Below, piece by piece: positions 42,016 through 53,575 of a stretch of 64,000 bases of DNA (positions are counted from its first letter, which is position 1; every line of letters starts with the position of its first letter). The stretch is from Buddleja alternifolia (Eukaryota; Streptophyta; Magnoliopsida; Lamiales; Scrophulariaceae), in NCBI GenBank assembly GCA_019426215.1, contig CM033408.1:11349077-11413076 (forward strand), written 5' to 3'. The translations under genes and the position numbers were made by a program. The notes below the pieces were generated by a model, which made no database searches, was not told the origin of the DNA, and was given only the letters and a program-made list of their open reading frames with translations.

Positions 42016-44760
42016 ATGCACCCAACGCTGATGTACCTTCACCTTCCGAGATTCCTGTTGAATTGGATGTGGATATGGAAGCAGTAGTAGATATCGCTAA
42101 GGAAGTCACCCATGTCCTTCCTGACGCTGACACATCACCAGTCAGTAAAGCGACTGAGCATACTGAGCGGTCAATAGAAGTGGCCAAAATCTATTGCCTT
42201 TGTTCCCACTCCAACCGGGTCTCCTCCCCGTGTCATCGATTTCTTTCCTCGCGGATACAATGTATATGTTGAGTTCTACTATGCCGCTAGAGAGCTTGAC
42301 ACCAAGCAGTTAGTCGAAATGGAGATCAATTTTCAAACCACTCTCCATAGGCCTGATTTATCTAATTCTGCCAAGTTTGAATTCTTCGAGCGATTCGCTG
42401 ATCTAGGTCTTTACAATCTTGAGTGACTCCAATCTAGACTTGAGTATATTCGTCGACCAGCGATCAACATGACAGAATTTGACGAGAAGCGTTTCAACTT
42501 TACTAGCCATTCTGAAGAATCCTTTTATCCTTTGCACCAGAATAAAGTCGTCATCAAGAATCCCCATATGGGTGATTGGTCAAAGAATCCAGACAAAGAA
42601 ATTCTTAACCGGATCGGATACTCTGCTTATCCCAAAGTTGTTCATTCTCCTCAGAACGCTCTATCCCCCAAACCTCTTAGACTGTGGAAAGGAAAATGAC
42701 CAGTGGTTGCTGAGCGTCCTAATCTTATCAACTCGTGGATAAAAGATGAAGCCCGAGAATATCTTGCAAGATTATGGGCTGAGGATTATGATGAAGAACT
42801 TGAATGCTTTAACAAGTTTATTGCAGCAAGAAAAGAACAGAAGAAAGCTGACAAGCTTGGTAAGCGATGGATGATGGATACCGCCAGATGGGCTGAAGAG
42901 TTTGTTTTACATTTCTATACCCTTGAAGAACTCGTGCGATATCCATTTCTTATTGAATTTGGAATAGAATACAGATGCCGAGGGTTTGCTACCTTTTTAC
43001 TTCTTCAGCGTCAGCATATTGCCGAAAATGTTAGCGATCTGCCAGGATACAGGCAACCTATCCAAAGATACATCCGTCAACAGCTAGCCTTAGTCAGTTA
43101 AGGCGGACGCTATGTGTTTCACCCCCGTCCAGCGCTTATTCAGAGAATTTTTCCAGATTTGAACGAAGAAGCCTCCACTAGTAAACAGCCGCTTCTTCCA
43201 GGTCAAAGTGACATTGTTGTCGATGTTACAAATGAGCACGCTGAGTTTGCTGAACTCCACAGAGACAGAAGAGCAGTGATAGAAAATGCCTAAGCGTCGG
43301 ATATCACTTTCAACCACTATTCAGGGTTGAGCGACTTTCGAGGATACAATCTTCACCCTGTGCTCTTTTGCGAACAAAACATCCAAGTGGCCAAGATGAT
43401 ATCGCTAATTAGGCCAGTGGACCAAGAAACAGCTCAAGCGTTGATGCCATTTATTTTGGACTTCTATAATTCTTATACTTCGGGAGTTGATCTGCCAGAA
43501 GGAGTGCAACTTACACTAATTTATGAAGAGCGCGAAGACGCTGTATTCTTTATCCCGCAGACAAACCTGATTAGTCCAAGACATGTAATGGAAGCAAATG
43601 GCCCACTCTGGGTCATACCTGTTGAGAGTCCAACGCCTCAAATTGAAATTGTTGCGATAGAAGAAGAACAAACTCTGCTGTCGAACGTTCAACCCACAGA
43701 TGCTGATATGCAAGACATTATCCCCAGTGCTCCAGCAGTCGAGGTTCCACTTGAGGAACAAATTGTTCACATTGACTCCGCAACTCAGACTTTCGACTCA
43801 GCTATAGAAGAGGTTCATGCTGACTTAGCAGCACAGCTTGCAGAGCCCATTATCGAGGCAAATCTATAGGCAAAGCTCCAGCAGTCTCAAGCTCTCCCGG
43901 ACCTGAGCATTCATCTTCAGCCTCATCAAATTCAGACTCTGACAGTGATCCAAAAGCTAAAGATTTTAGAAAATCAATTCGACATTCTCTCAGCGATATA
44001 AAGGGTTCTTGTTCTCGATTGGATGAGCGCAGCATTTCCATTCTCAATCAAGTAGAAACAGTTCTCAAAACTGATATGCAAAATGCCAGCAAGCTTACAA
44101 TCTCCATGATGAACTCTATCGCTCCTCTCATTAAAGAGCTTTCAGACGATTTCAACCGGTCGCTTGCGAAGAATGCTTCAGCTGATACTGAGCATCACAA
44201 TTCCTCCAACCTCGTATCTCAGAGTATCGCTGCATAGATCGCTCTTTTGATCGATGAAGTCAAGCTTCTCCAAAAGGACATCGCTGACTTAAAGCACTCT
44301 TTTGCTGATGTCAAGAAGGAGGAAGAGAAAGAAAAGTCCAAGACAATATCTAAAATAGATAATAAACACTGGCGATCAATGTTTGATGAAATAGCGAGCA
44401 TAAAGAAAATGATAACTAAAAAGAGAAAGCCAAGGTATTATCTTGCTCTCGGACTTGGACGTCGATTTTTTGAAAAGTATGGGATTTCATCCGTATGCCA
44501 GACCGCTTAGATGACCTATCAACTGGAAACCATCCAACGACAGAAGATAAGATATCTATTACAATTTAATTCGTGAACTTGGTATTCCTCCAAGGGAATG
44601 GGTGGACAGGCTGAAGGAACTCAATGAAAGTGCTAGATAGCGAAGGCATGACTATGATGAACTTCAACATACAACCATGATAGACATTGACCGACTCCTA
44701 ATTGATTTAGCAAATGAGATCTACCAAAAAGAAGAAAGCATAAAGCGACAGAAAAGATGA

Positions 44761-44997
44761 ATGCTTTTTATTTTTTTATATATTCAGTATAAATCATGTA
44801 TGCTTATCTCTCTATATGAATGAGTGATTTATCGCTGAAAAACCTTGTTGAGGCTAATTTAACTTTAGCTAACTTTACTAACTTTCTAAACACTAACTTA
44901 AAATTATTTTTGGGCTTTTCTTTGAACTCTTAATTTATAAAAGAGTTATAAGAGTTAAAATCTTGACATCATCAAAAAGTGGAAAATTGTTAGGAAA
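44761..44997 (+). other. S2 3' untranslated tail and PPT
   Basis: AT-rich tail after the env-like stop, with the conserved phrase TTGAGGCTAAT and TTGACATCATCAAAAAG, then the purine tract AAAAAGTGGAAAAT directly before the 3' LTR. The same order precedes the S1 3' LTR (46841-47090). Confidence 0.8.
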
Positions 44998-45638
44998 TTT
45001 AAAGTTAGATGTTTTGATGATGACAAGATAGGATTTTTTTTGTTAGACCCCAAAATATAATGTAAGTTTATGTTTCATAGATCAATTGTATAAGCGTTTG
45101 AAAGTATGTAATTTTGTTAGGCTTGTAATTTTTATCTTTATAGATTTTAGACTAAGTATTAGATACCGAATCGATAATAGAATTCTAGGTGAGTCTATTA
45201 GAGATAAAGTTGAAAATCAGCGTCTGAAGTCAGAAGAAGATGAAGATTTATCCTTAGCACCTGTTAAACGCTAAAGGACTATTTCAGGATTTATGGATCA
45301 AGCGCTCAAAGCACTCTAGCTATCAGAATCAGATTCACCTGAAATAAATTCTCAAGTCATGAAGGACTTAAATGTAATCATTCAACGGACATTTATTTCA
45401 AACGGAAAACAAATTCAAATGCATTAAATGCCTGATAAGAGCATTAAATGTGATAAGCCAATATGACTTGTAGACAAGCCACCTTTTGACTAAGACTGTC
45501 AGAACTTTAGAGTTTATAGTTGCTCCCGTCAAATCGGTACCAGAAGGAATTCAAGAATGTCAGAGAAAAGGTATGCTTACACGCCGCATGAACGACACAC
45601 TCTCACTTGTGTCCAACGGACAAATCCCAAGAATTTCC

Positions 45639-45646
45639 TATAAATA
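45639..45646 (+). promoter_or_regulatory. TATA box of S2 3' LTR
   Basis: TATAAATA in the same context as 17605-17612. Read-out from here would enter the S1 env-like C-terminus at 46501. Confidence 0.65.
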
Positions 45647-46449
45647 CCTTACTTCCAGCAAACCCTAAAAAAAACAGACAGAGAGATATATACATGCATG
45701 CACAAGAAAAATTTGCTGAAGAAAAAGCTTAGAAACTCCATAGCCAAAATCTTTCAAAATTTTTACATACATTTCATACAGTCACAAACATCTCAAACTT
45801 CTTCCAAAGAAGGAACCTAAGTTCTCACTGAGATATTCCAAGTTGTTTGATCTTTCCAAAAACAAACAAACCCTTGTGATAAAACCCTCAACCTTTCATC
45901 TGAGTGAGAAAGTTGTTGAAACCCCTTACAGGCAGTATTTCTGAGTGAAAGAAGTTTGTAGAAGAAGATCTTCATTAGTGCTGACATCTGTGTGATAAAG
46001 GAGCCCGAGATCATTTTCACCTTTTTACTATCTTGTAGAAGATTCTGTGTGATTCTTTGATAATCAACTTAGTAAATTCCTCCAAGTGAAAAAGGAGAAG
46101 AAGGACGTAGCTGGGATTACATCACCCAGTGAACCTTATACATCTTGTGTCATTTACTTTTATTATTGTCTTGCTTTATATTATTCTATCTATTCTGAAA
46201 AAGACAAGTTAATTTGGGAAGTGACTATTTAACCAAAACGAACGGTAAAAGCTTTAAAATAATTTCCACTGTGCTAACCCTGATTAAGCAATCTAAGCAT
46301 TACCCTACTTTGGTAAATTTCTGAAATCACTAAGTCTAAGTTATCTTTACTAAAGCATCTGACCCATGCGCTTAGTTCTCTAAGCGTTCTAATCTTTAAA
46401 AAGTGATACGAAATTTTTTAAGTCGAAAAAGACTTCAAGGTCTATTCAA

Positions 46450-46464
46450 CCCCCCCCCCCCCCC
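46450..46464 (+). repeat. Poly-C tract in S2 3' LTR
   Basis: Fifteen consecutive C near the LTR end. The 5' LTR has about seven, and the S3 LTR has an interrupted run. A slippage-prone site. Confidence 0.9.
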
Positions 46465-46505
46465 GTTATAAACCCTTTTGTATGCCACTTGGGACCACCA
46501 AAGAT

Positions 46506-46840
46506 ACTTTAGAGGCAAGTACAGGATCCCCTATCTGGATGTTGATTTTCTTGAGGGTATGGGTTTTCAGGCTTATGCTGGACCCTTGAGAAGACCTCTA
46601 TACTGGAAACCTTCTAATGATCGAGTTCAAGATCTTTATCATGATCTTATTAGGACGCTTGGAATTCCACCAAGAGATTGGGTAGAAAGGCTGTTAGAAC
46701 TTAATCTAAGCACCAAAGAAAATCGAGAGGACTACAACGAAGTCTATCATACAACAATGATTGACATGGACAGAGTTCTCCAAGAACTAGTGAATGAGAT
46801 CTACCAGGAAGAGACGTCTAAGAAGAGACAAAGAAGATGA
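46506..46840 (+). pseudogene. S1 env-like protein, part 4 (C-terminus)
   Basis: This last exon piece is open to the TGA at 46838-46840 and in phase with 16955 once S2 and one copy of AAGAT are discounted. It has RIPYLDVDFLEGMGFQ, LGIPPRDWVERLLEL and TTMIDMDRVLQEL, and a basic end KKRQRR. The S2 counterpart (44430-44760) is frameshifted, and S3 shows the start of the same domain at 48581-48640 (minus). The role is unknown. It is a gene remnant, because the rest of the gene lies 30 kb away with stops. Confidence 0.85.
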
Positions 46841-47090
46841 TCGCTTATCTTGTCTTACTTTTTCTTTTTTATCTTCTATTGTTTTACATGTTTTTCAGTG
46901 TAATCATTATATGCTTTCAAAGTTTATTATATGAATGAATGATTGAGCACTGAAACATATTGTTGAGGCTAATCTAACAATAGCTAACTCAACTAATTTT
47001 CTAACGCTAACTTATAACATCTATTAGTTTTTCTTCAACTCTTGAACTATAAAAGAGTTAAGGTCTTGACATCATCAAAAAGGGGAAAAT
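46841..47090 (+). other. S1 3' untranslated tail and PPT
   Basis: Same arrangement as 44761-44997: TTGAGGCTAAT, TTGACATCATCAAAAAG and the purine tract AAAAAGGGGAAAAT adjoining the LTR. Confidence 0.8.
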
Positions 47091-48580
47091 TGTTAGGAAA
47101 TTTCATGTTAGATGTTTTGATGATGACAAGAATAAGACTTTATGTTAGACCCCAAAAGATTGTAAGTTTATGCTTTCATAGAATACTTATATAAGTGTTT
47201 GAAAGTTTATCAATTTGTTAGGTTTGTAATCTTTATCTTTATAGATTTTAGACTAAGTATTAGATAACAAGTCGTTGATAGAATTCTAGGTGAGTCTGTC
47301 AGAGATGAAATTGAAGATTAGCGTCTGAAGTCAAGTGAAGATGAAGATTTGTCTTCAGCGTCTGTCAAATGCTAAAGGACTTTTTCAGGGATAATGAATC
47401 AAGCACTCAAAGCACTCAAGCGATCAAGGATCATATTCATCTGAAATAAATTCTGAAGTCATGAAGGACTTAAATACAATCATCAACGGACATTTATTTC
47501 CAACGGGAAATAAATTCAAAACGCATTAAATGCCTGAAAAGTGCATTAAATGTGATAAGGCGTTATGACTTGTAGACAAGCCACCTTTTGACTAGATTGT
47601 CAGAATTCAGAGTTCAAAGTCTGCTAACATCCAATCAGTAATAGCAGATTCAGGAATGTCAGAGAAAGGGCTATTTACGTGCTGCGTGAGAGACACGTGC
47701 CTGCATGTGTCCAACGTAAAAATCCCAAGAAATTTATATAAATAGTACCCTTCAGCAAACCCTAAACACATACATACACACAAGAATTAGGTAAAAATTT
47801 TGCTGAAATCAGTTCAAGAAAAGCTTACAAAACTCCATATCCAAAATACTTCAAGTTTTTCATATATATTCCAAAGACAGTCACCGATATCTCAAACATC
47901 TTCATAGAAGAACCCTACACTCTTATTGAGATATCCCAAGTTGTTTGAACTTCTCAAAATCAAACAAACCTGGGATGAAAACCCTCAACCTCTTTCATCT
48001 ACATGAAAAAGTTGTTGATTTACAAGCAGCATTTCTGTGTAAAAGAAGCTTGTTGAAGAAGATCTCTACTGGAGCTGAAGTCTGTATGATCAAGGAGCTC
48101 AAGATTGTCTTCCCTATCCTCTATTTTGTAGAAGCCTCTGTGTGATCCTTCGACTATCAATCTAGTGGATTTCCTCCGAGTGTAAAGGAGAAGAAGGACA
48201 TAGTTGGGATTACATCACCCAGTGAACCTTTCATACCTTGTATCATTCATCTTACTGTTTTATTGCTTTACTATTTTATTTGCATCATATCATTAAAAGG
48301 CTTTAAAACGGTTACGCGATTATTTGGCTAAAAGAACGCTAAGCATTAAAATCAATTCCACTGTGTTAACCCTAATTAAGCGATCCAAGAGTTACCCTAC
48401 TTTAGTAACTACCGAAATCACTAAGTCTAAGTTAACTATTCTTTATCGCTTGAACTAGCGCTTTGCTTTCTAAGCGTTCAAATTCTTATAAGTGATAAGA
48501 AATTTTTTGAAGTCAAAAAAGACTTTAGGGTCGATTCTACCCCTCTTCTAGACTATATCGTATGCCGCATGGGACCACCA
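47091..48580 (+). repeat. S1 3' LTR
   Basis: TGTTAGGAAATTTCATG...GGGACCACCA, 1,490 bp, visibly diverged from the S2 LTRs. TATAAATA lies at 47737-47744. After its end the sequence switches to the minus-strand env-like gene of S3. Confidence 0.92.
47737..47744 (+). promoter_or_regulatory. TATA box of S1 3' LTR
   Basis: TATAAATA after AAAATCCCAAGAAATT. A transcript started here would run antisense into S3 env-like and pol. Confidence 0.65.
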
Positions 48581-51500
48581 GATGCCTGACTCTTCAAGAA
48601 GCTCTACAGAGAAATCAGGAATTGGGTAGTCTTTGTAGAAACGAGGTTTGTGCTTCTTAAGGACTGTTTGCTGGATTACAGAGATCGCACTTTGAAGTTC
48701 TTCCCAACGCTTGTCTTTAGAGCTTTAAGTGCTCTTGGACGAGCCTTTACCCTTTTCCCCCTTTTTGACATCAGCAAGAGGTTGAGACGATTTAATCTCA
48801 GACAAGTCTTTTTGCAGGAGCTTGACTTCACCGATTAGAAGAGCTTCTTGAACAGCAATGCTTTCAGCTGCTGAGTTAGAAACATTGTGACGTTCAGCGT
48901 CTGCAGAGGCCTTCAAGGTGAGCGAGCTGTTGATGCTTTCAAAAAGATCTGTGATGAGCGGGACCAACTTATTCATCATATTGATGGTATTCTGGTTGGC
49001 TGCATTGCACATATCATTCAGTCGATTCCTTTCCACGGCATAGAGAACTGAAGTACTTTGATTTTCCAATCGAGAGCAGGAGACCTTAATATCGACTAAA
49101 GAATTTTTAACCGCTTTCTTGAAGTCCTGAGCGTCTGGATCATCATCACTGTCTGAACTATCACTAGAGGAGCGCGCTGGAGGAGGCAAAGAATCTTTGG
49201 AAGCTACAACTTTTCCTAGTGCATGATCTCTGATGAGAGGTTCCTTTGATTTAGTAACTTGTTCCTTTTCAAGAGCAGCAGCGTCTGGAGCATGGACTTC
49301 TGCAATGTCCATGATGAAATCATCTCCATCGGCCTCAGTCCTTAGAATAGGTTCGTTGTGAACAACTGGAGCAAGGGCACTGTAAATAGCTTCTTCCTCA
49401 AAAATTATCTCCATGTCATCATCTAATGGAGCTTCTCGGATAAAAGGAACACGAGCATCTGTGAACTCGAAGTAGATTCTGTCAGTTCCGGTGCAGGAGA
49501 AAAGATATGGCAAAGGTTAGAAAGCCACCGCAACGACAGAAGGAGAGGAGCATTGGGAATGATCTTTGCCAGAGTCATTCCTGCTGAGGGCATGATCTTG
49601 GTCCATGGATTGTTTTCTAAAATGGTTGATAGCTGAAAAAGTTCTCTTTTGAATATAGCGATTGAACTTTCTTTAGCAGCTACCCACATTGGACCAATAG
49701 CATCTATAGGATGTACTCGAGTTAACCTGGCGCTGGACCCTAGAATAAAGAAGAAAGAGTCCTCGGTTTGCTCCTTGCTGAACTACAACAGCCTATCTTC
49801 TGGCAATACTGGAAGATTTGAGATGTAGTGCTTGCAGTAATCTTCCAAGTAAGGCAAGACAGCTTGAGCGAGCGCTGGTCTGTAGTGCCCTTCTAGCAAA
49901 TTGATTACCCTCTAGTAATGAGCGATTAACTCCTGGGGATAAGAATCCAGAAAAAGAAGTCCGAAAAACTCATTGACGCTTGCCCCAGTCGTTGACAACA
50001 TTGCGAGTAAAGATTTGGTCGAGGACCTTTACAGTATCCTTGAGTTTCATGCGATTGAATAGAAACTCATAGCGCTGTTCAGAGTCGACTTCCACACTGA
50101 CGCTTGAGAATTTGCCACAGTCTGGAATGAGATTGGATTGACTGAGCTCAGAAAGCACTTGGTGAAGAGATTCTTCAACTGGACGCTGAATATATGGCAA
50201 AGAATTAACTGGTATGAGTCGTTGAATACGAGAATCAAGGCAATAGCAAGCAAACTGCTTTTGCTTCTCATGAATTTACTGATTAAAAAGAACCAGGTTA
50301 GCCACCATTTCTTCAAAAGTATGGCGCTTAGATGGATAGGCTTCAATCCATTCTGCTTTCTTAAGTAGCCACTCTGTTCTGGTTGCTAAAATAGCTCTCA
50401 TGTTGCGATCCAGAATGCTCTTCAAGGAAAAGAAGCACTGGAGATCTGTGCTGTAATCTCCATCCCAAACTCTCTCAAAGTTGGGTTGTGCTTCTTGATA
50501 AATCATCTGCTTGAGATCCGCTGGCTTATCAGGAGCTTTCCACAGGCAGAGAGGCGGAGCAATCTCAAGATTGGAGCAATGGAGGACTCTCTCACAATAA
50601 TGAGTATAGCCCAGCTTGTTGAGCATCTCCTCACTTGGGCTAACAGGAACAAGAGAATAGTTACTATGAAAGACAATGTTCTTATTCCCTGGCGGTCGAG
50701 CCTCTGGTTCACTGTGCAAATGAACGTTAAAGTATGTAGAGTCGACTTCGGCCAAAGTTCTTTGAATGGGCTTAGGAACTTTCTTCGGCTTAGAAGAGGC
50801 CGGCCTAGAAGCGGCTATCTGAGCAAGAAGATTAGCCAAAGTCTTTTTGGGAGCTTCTTCCTTTGGATTTAGAAGACTTGGTCTTCTTCGACTTTTTCTT
50901 GGGAAGCGTTGGATCCTTGGAGGTGATTCTAATAAGCTCCTCTTTTTGAGCTTCTATCAACTCTTGATCAAACATATCCAAGAGAACCAGGCGTCATACT
51001 CAATGGCTTCTTGAATACAAAGCTCGACATGGATATATCTTTCTTCATAATATTCATGCGGAACACAGTTTTCAATGAGTAAAGTCAGAGGGACGAGAGA
51101 AGTGTGATCTATATCTCTGTCTAGAACCACCCAGTGCCTAGCGGCAGATCCATCCACAGAATATGGGAGATCATCGGCAGTGGTTGCAGCAATTTCTTGA
51201 GCAATTGCTACAATAGCGGATAGATCAACATCTAACTCTACTGGCATGCTCTCTGAGATACAGGTAGTAGCGTCTACTCAGTATTGACTCCCAACGGAGC
51301 TAAAAAAAAGAAACAAACCTTAAGAACTAAATTTTCTACAGAAGGTAGAAAATCGAGAGAAGACCTTGGTAGAAGAAATTTCTTACCTTGAGTGATAGTT
51401 TCAGCAATTGGTTCCAGAGGATGAACTTGTGGTTCAGTAGCCTCAGGCTCCTTTTGCACATCAGCGTCTACAACTGATAGTTCTTCATGAGCATCTGATG

Positions 51501-52774
51501 CTGTGGCAGGTTCAGCACTTGGCTCTGCAGGAGTGCTTGCGGAGGGAGTGCTTAGCTGCGGAATACCACGAGGGTCAGAAACTTTTCTAGCTAAACGAGT
51601 GTCAACCTTCTAACTTGCTAAAAAGACAGATTTTTCACGAGCGCTGGTAACATAAATTACCTCAGTCTCAGCTGGGACAGAGCCAGATGTTTTCTAAGGC
51701 TTAAGAGCTTTTGTTTGCTCTTCTTCCTCGGCTTTCTTCTAAATGTTCAAAGGAAAAGGAAGGGATGACGGCATCTTCCGCTTAGGTTTCTTAGAAGGCA
51801 CTTGAGGGACCTTCTTTAATTTCTTTGATCTCATGCCCAAAACCTCATCAGCTGGGCGCTCTTCTACGGGAGATGCTAACTCAGGATAGTCTTCACGAAA
51901 CTCAGCCGTAGCGATTCTCTGAAGACTTCCTTTTCCTGCTTCTTGAGTAGCTTTTCTTCCTCACGGCGAGCGCGTTCTTCTTTTGGCAACACAGCGCCAC
52001 TGACAGCAAGAGGGTTGAGAAGAGTCGCTATCATCTTCTTACCCAAAAACTTCTCTTTGGGCACATCAGTTCCAGCACTTGGAACATGACCGCTCCAATA
52101 GAAGACATAACTTAAAAACAAACCATAGGGCTTAGCATGAGGCTTCTTCCCTAACATGGATGCTAAACGTTCAAGAATATATCTCGCCCAATTAATTTTA
52201 TAATTCTTAGCAATGGCGACCATCATCTCAAACTGCAGATGACTAATCCTAAAAGGATCCGGCTCTACACTCTAGTAACTTTGCGCAAATATCAGCCATA
52301 ATCTGGTACTTGGTCTTCAAGTCCTTCTTCTTGAAGTTGTGTGAGTAGGCGGCGATTTCATTTGATCTCATCAATTCCCAAATAGCAGAAAAATCATTGA
52401 TTCCGACATCTGAGGGCAAAATCCCTTCATTTGGAAGTTGAAAGAATTCGGCAATAAGATTTGTTAAAAGAGTGAAAATTTTATCTTGAAATTCAGAAAA
52501 CATGTACGTAGTAGATCATCAGAAATCTTGGCATTCTCGTAGAATTCTTTGAGTGCCAGAGAGTACAGTTGAAAATGACTGGTCATTAGAGGTTTGAGAT
52601 TTTGTTCATCAAAAGAAAGGAGGATGCTTCGAACAGGGAAATGTTGTCGGGAGTAGAGATAATCTCAGTCAACAAGAAATCCAGGATTAACATGGATATC
52701 TTTTTAGCTCTATTGATTTTGGCTTTCGGTGAAGAAGGAACAACAACAAATTTGGAAGATTTACGTGGAGCCAT
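48581..52774 (-). pseudogene. S3 env-like protein, C-terminus missing
   Basis: Start ATG at 52772-52774 (M-A-P-R-K). The same architecture as S1/S2: N-terminal region with MADICAKLLEC, KPYG and GKKMIATLL (52500-51980), a Lys/Glu-rich segment, a basic KKPKRK-like stretch (near 51780-51800), an intron (51386-51253), MPVELDVDL (51247), central and acidic regions (ARSSSDSSDSDDD near 49160) and a coiled coil (QEALLIGEVKLLQKDLSEI near 48820). Frameshifts and stops are frequent (52586, 52249, 51876, 50956, 50276, 49970, 49423, 48725). By eye only about 40-45% of residues in the N-terminal region match S2, although pol is near-identical. Confidence 0.78.
51253..51386 (-). other. Candidate intron in S3 env-like gene
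   Basis: On minus, CAAG|GTAAGA ... TATCTCAG|AG, 134 bp, phase 1; splicing joins ETITQ to ESMPVELDV in frame and removes a TAG. It matches intron 2 of S2 in position and donor sequence, although the intron body is different. Confidence 0.65.
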
Positions 52775-53575
52775 GTTTGAAAAGTTTGAAGAAATTTGAT
52801 TCAGTTGCTTTTGAGAGAGAGAGAATTTGCAAAAAGCTTTAGAGAGTATGGAAGTGATAAAATGAATATTTCTGCAATCTCTTGAATTTATAAGAAAGAA
52901 AAAGTAACTGATCAATCACGATAGGGCTATGTGTCTAAAAAATTAAATCTGTGACGTAAATTCCATAATAGCGGATGTGAAAATGAGCGATAAATATGGA
53001 ACTGCATTGGGTAAAGTCAAAATATAAAATTTGGTGTCTACGGTTACTTTTTGCAGTTACTTTTTGAGTTTCAAAGGTTTTTTAAATATTCAGCGTGAGG
53101 TGTACGCGCCGGAAATACACGTGTAGACGCGCGAATACATTAGCTGAACCGCCATTTTGAAAACTAATGATTACCGTTTGGATTTACATGATCAGAGCAA
53201 GTGAATGTCATATTAGTATTAATTGCTTTTGACTTATTCACTCTTTGTTTAGCGTTAGGTAATGGGCCCTTTTTGAAATTCATTTTTACTAAACGCTTAC
53301 TGGGAATAGATTAAGCGGTTAGTTTCTTTTAGGAAATTGCTCATACACTGAAAGGATTTTAGTTTGAAGCATCTAAATGATGCATGAAATACAAGTGCTT
53401 GTGACCAAAGCAAAAAGAAACATTTTTGGTCAATTTCACTTTTCTAATGAAGTTATCCTTTTAAGGTTCCCCCTAAAATTAACAACTTATTAGTAATTTT
53501 CTTTGAAGCATTTGAACATAAAATAAGGTAAATTCCCCCTAGATTTTATGCCTATAAAGTATGATGCATGAGTAA
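52775..53575 (-). other. S3 spacer between pol and env-like gene
   Basis: Minus-strand equivalents of the S1/S2 spacer: two internal PPTs (CTAGGGGGAATTT near 53531-53543 and TTTAGGGGGAACC near 53466-53477) and a good TATA-like CTTATAAATTCAAG (52881-52894) about 110 bp before the ATG, followed by a CT-rich leader. No gene otherwise. Confidence 0.7.

Larger units (their letters stand above)
40456..44760 (+). pseudogene. S2 env-like protein, very large, spliced
   Basis: The start codon is lost (ATA at 40456 where S1 and S3 have ATG). Order: an N-terminal ~265-codon region with ADICAKMIEC, KPYG and KKMIGEQL; TGA 41251 (CGA in S1); a basic KRPKRK and KKQKKK stretch with SPSPSPK (41330-41460); two candidate introns (41672-41753, 41940-42015); a central region (NPHMGDW, RWAEEFVLHFYTLEELV, GYNLHPVL, EEREDAVFFIP); an acidic linker; and a coiled coil (ALLIDEVKLLQKDIADL) before KKRKPR and a short C-terminal domain. 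Stops and frameshifts are scattered (near 42197, 42424, 42697, 43099, 43291, 43867, 44000, 44500). About 1,380 codons after splicing. No clear signal peptide or transmembrane helix is apparent, so the envelope role is doubtful. Confidence 0.8.
16956..46500 (+). mobile_element. Sirevirus S2 (Ty1/copia), complete but interrupted
   Basis: The LTRs (16956-20235 including an insertion, and 44998-46500) are 1,504 and 1,503 bp once the nested solo LTR and its duplication are removed. The target duplication AAGAT flanks both ends (16951-16955, 46501-46505). Inside, in order, are the tRNA-Met PBS (20238), gag, pol interrupted by copia C, the spacer with two internal PPTs, the env-like gene and the terminal PPT. 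Flanking sequence on both sides is the env-like gene of S1, which rejoins in frame. All genes carry inactivating mutations, so the copy is not autonomous now. Confidence 0.95.
44998..46500 (+). repeat. S2 3' LTR
   Basis: TGTTAGGAAATTTAAAG...GGGACCACCA, 1,503 bp. TATAAATA lies at 45639-45646 after CGGACAAATCCCAAG. A run of 15 C (46450-46464) replaces the shorter C-run of the 5' LTR. AAGAT (46501-46505) is the right target duplication. Confidence 0.93.
3241..48580 (+). mobile_element. Sirevirus S1 (Ty1/copia), multiply interrupted
   Basis: The pieces of one element, in order, are RT-RNase H (3241-4530), spacer (4531-5370), env-like parts (5371-6177, 12218-14770, 16449-16955, 46506-46840) and the 3' tail and LTR (46841-48580). 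The gaps are filled by element A, a gypsy-type solo LTR and Sirevirus S2, each with matching 5-bp target duplications, and the env-like frame continues across each junction. The 5' portion of the element is outside the window, beyond copia D. On the right S1 abuts the env-like gene of S3 on the opposite strand, so S1 was inserted there; GATGC at 48581-48585 should recur left of the S1 5' LTR. Confidence 0.85.
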
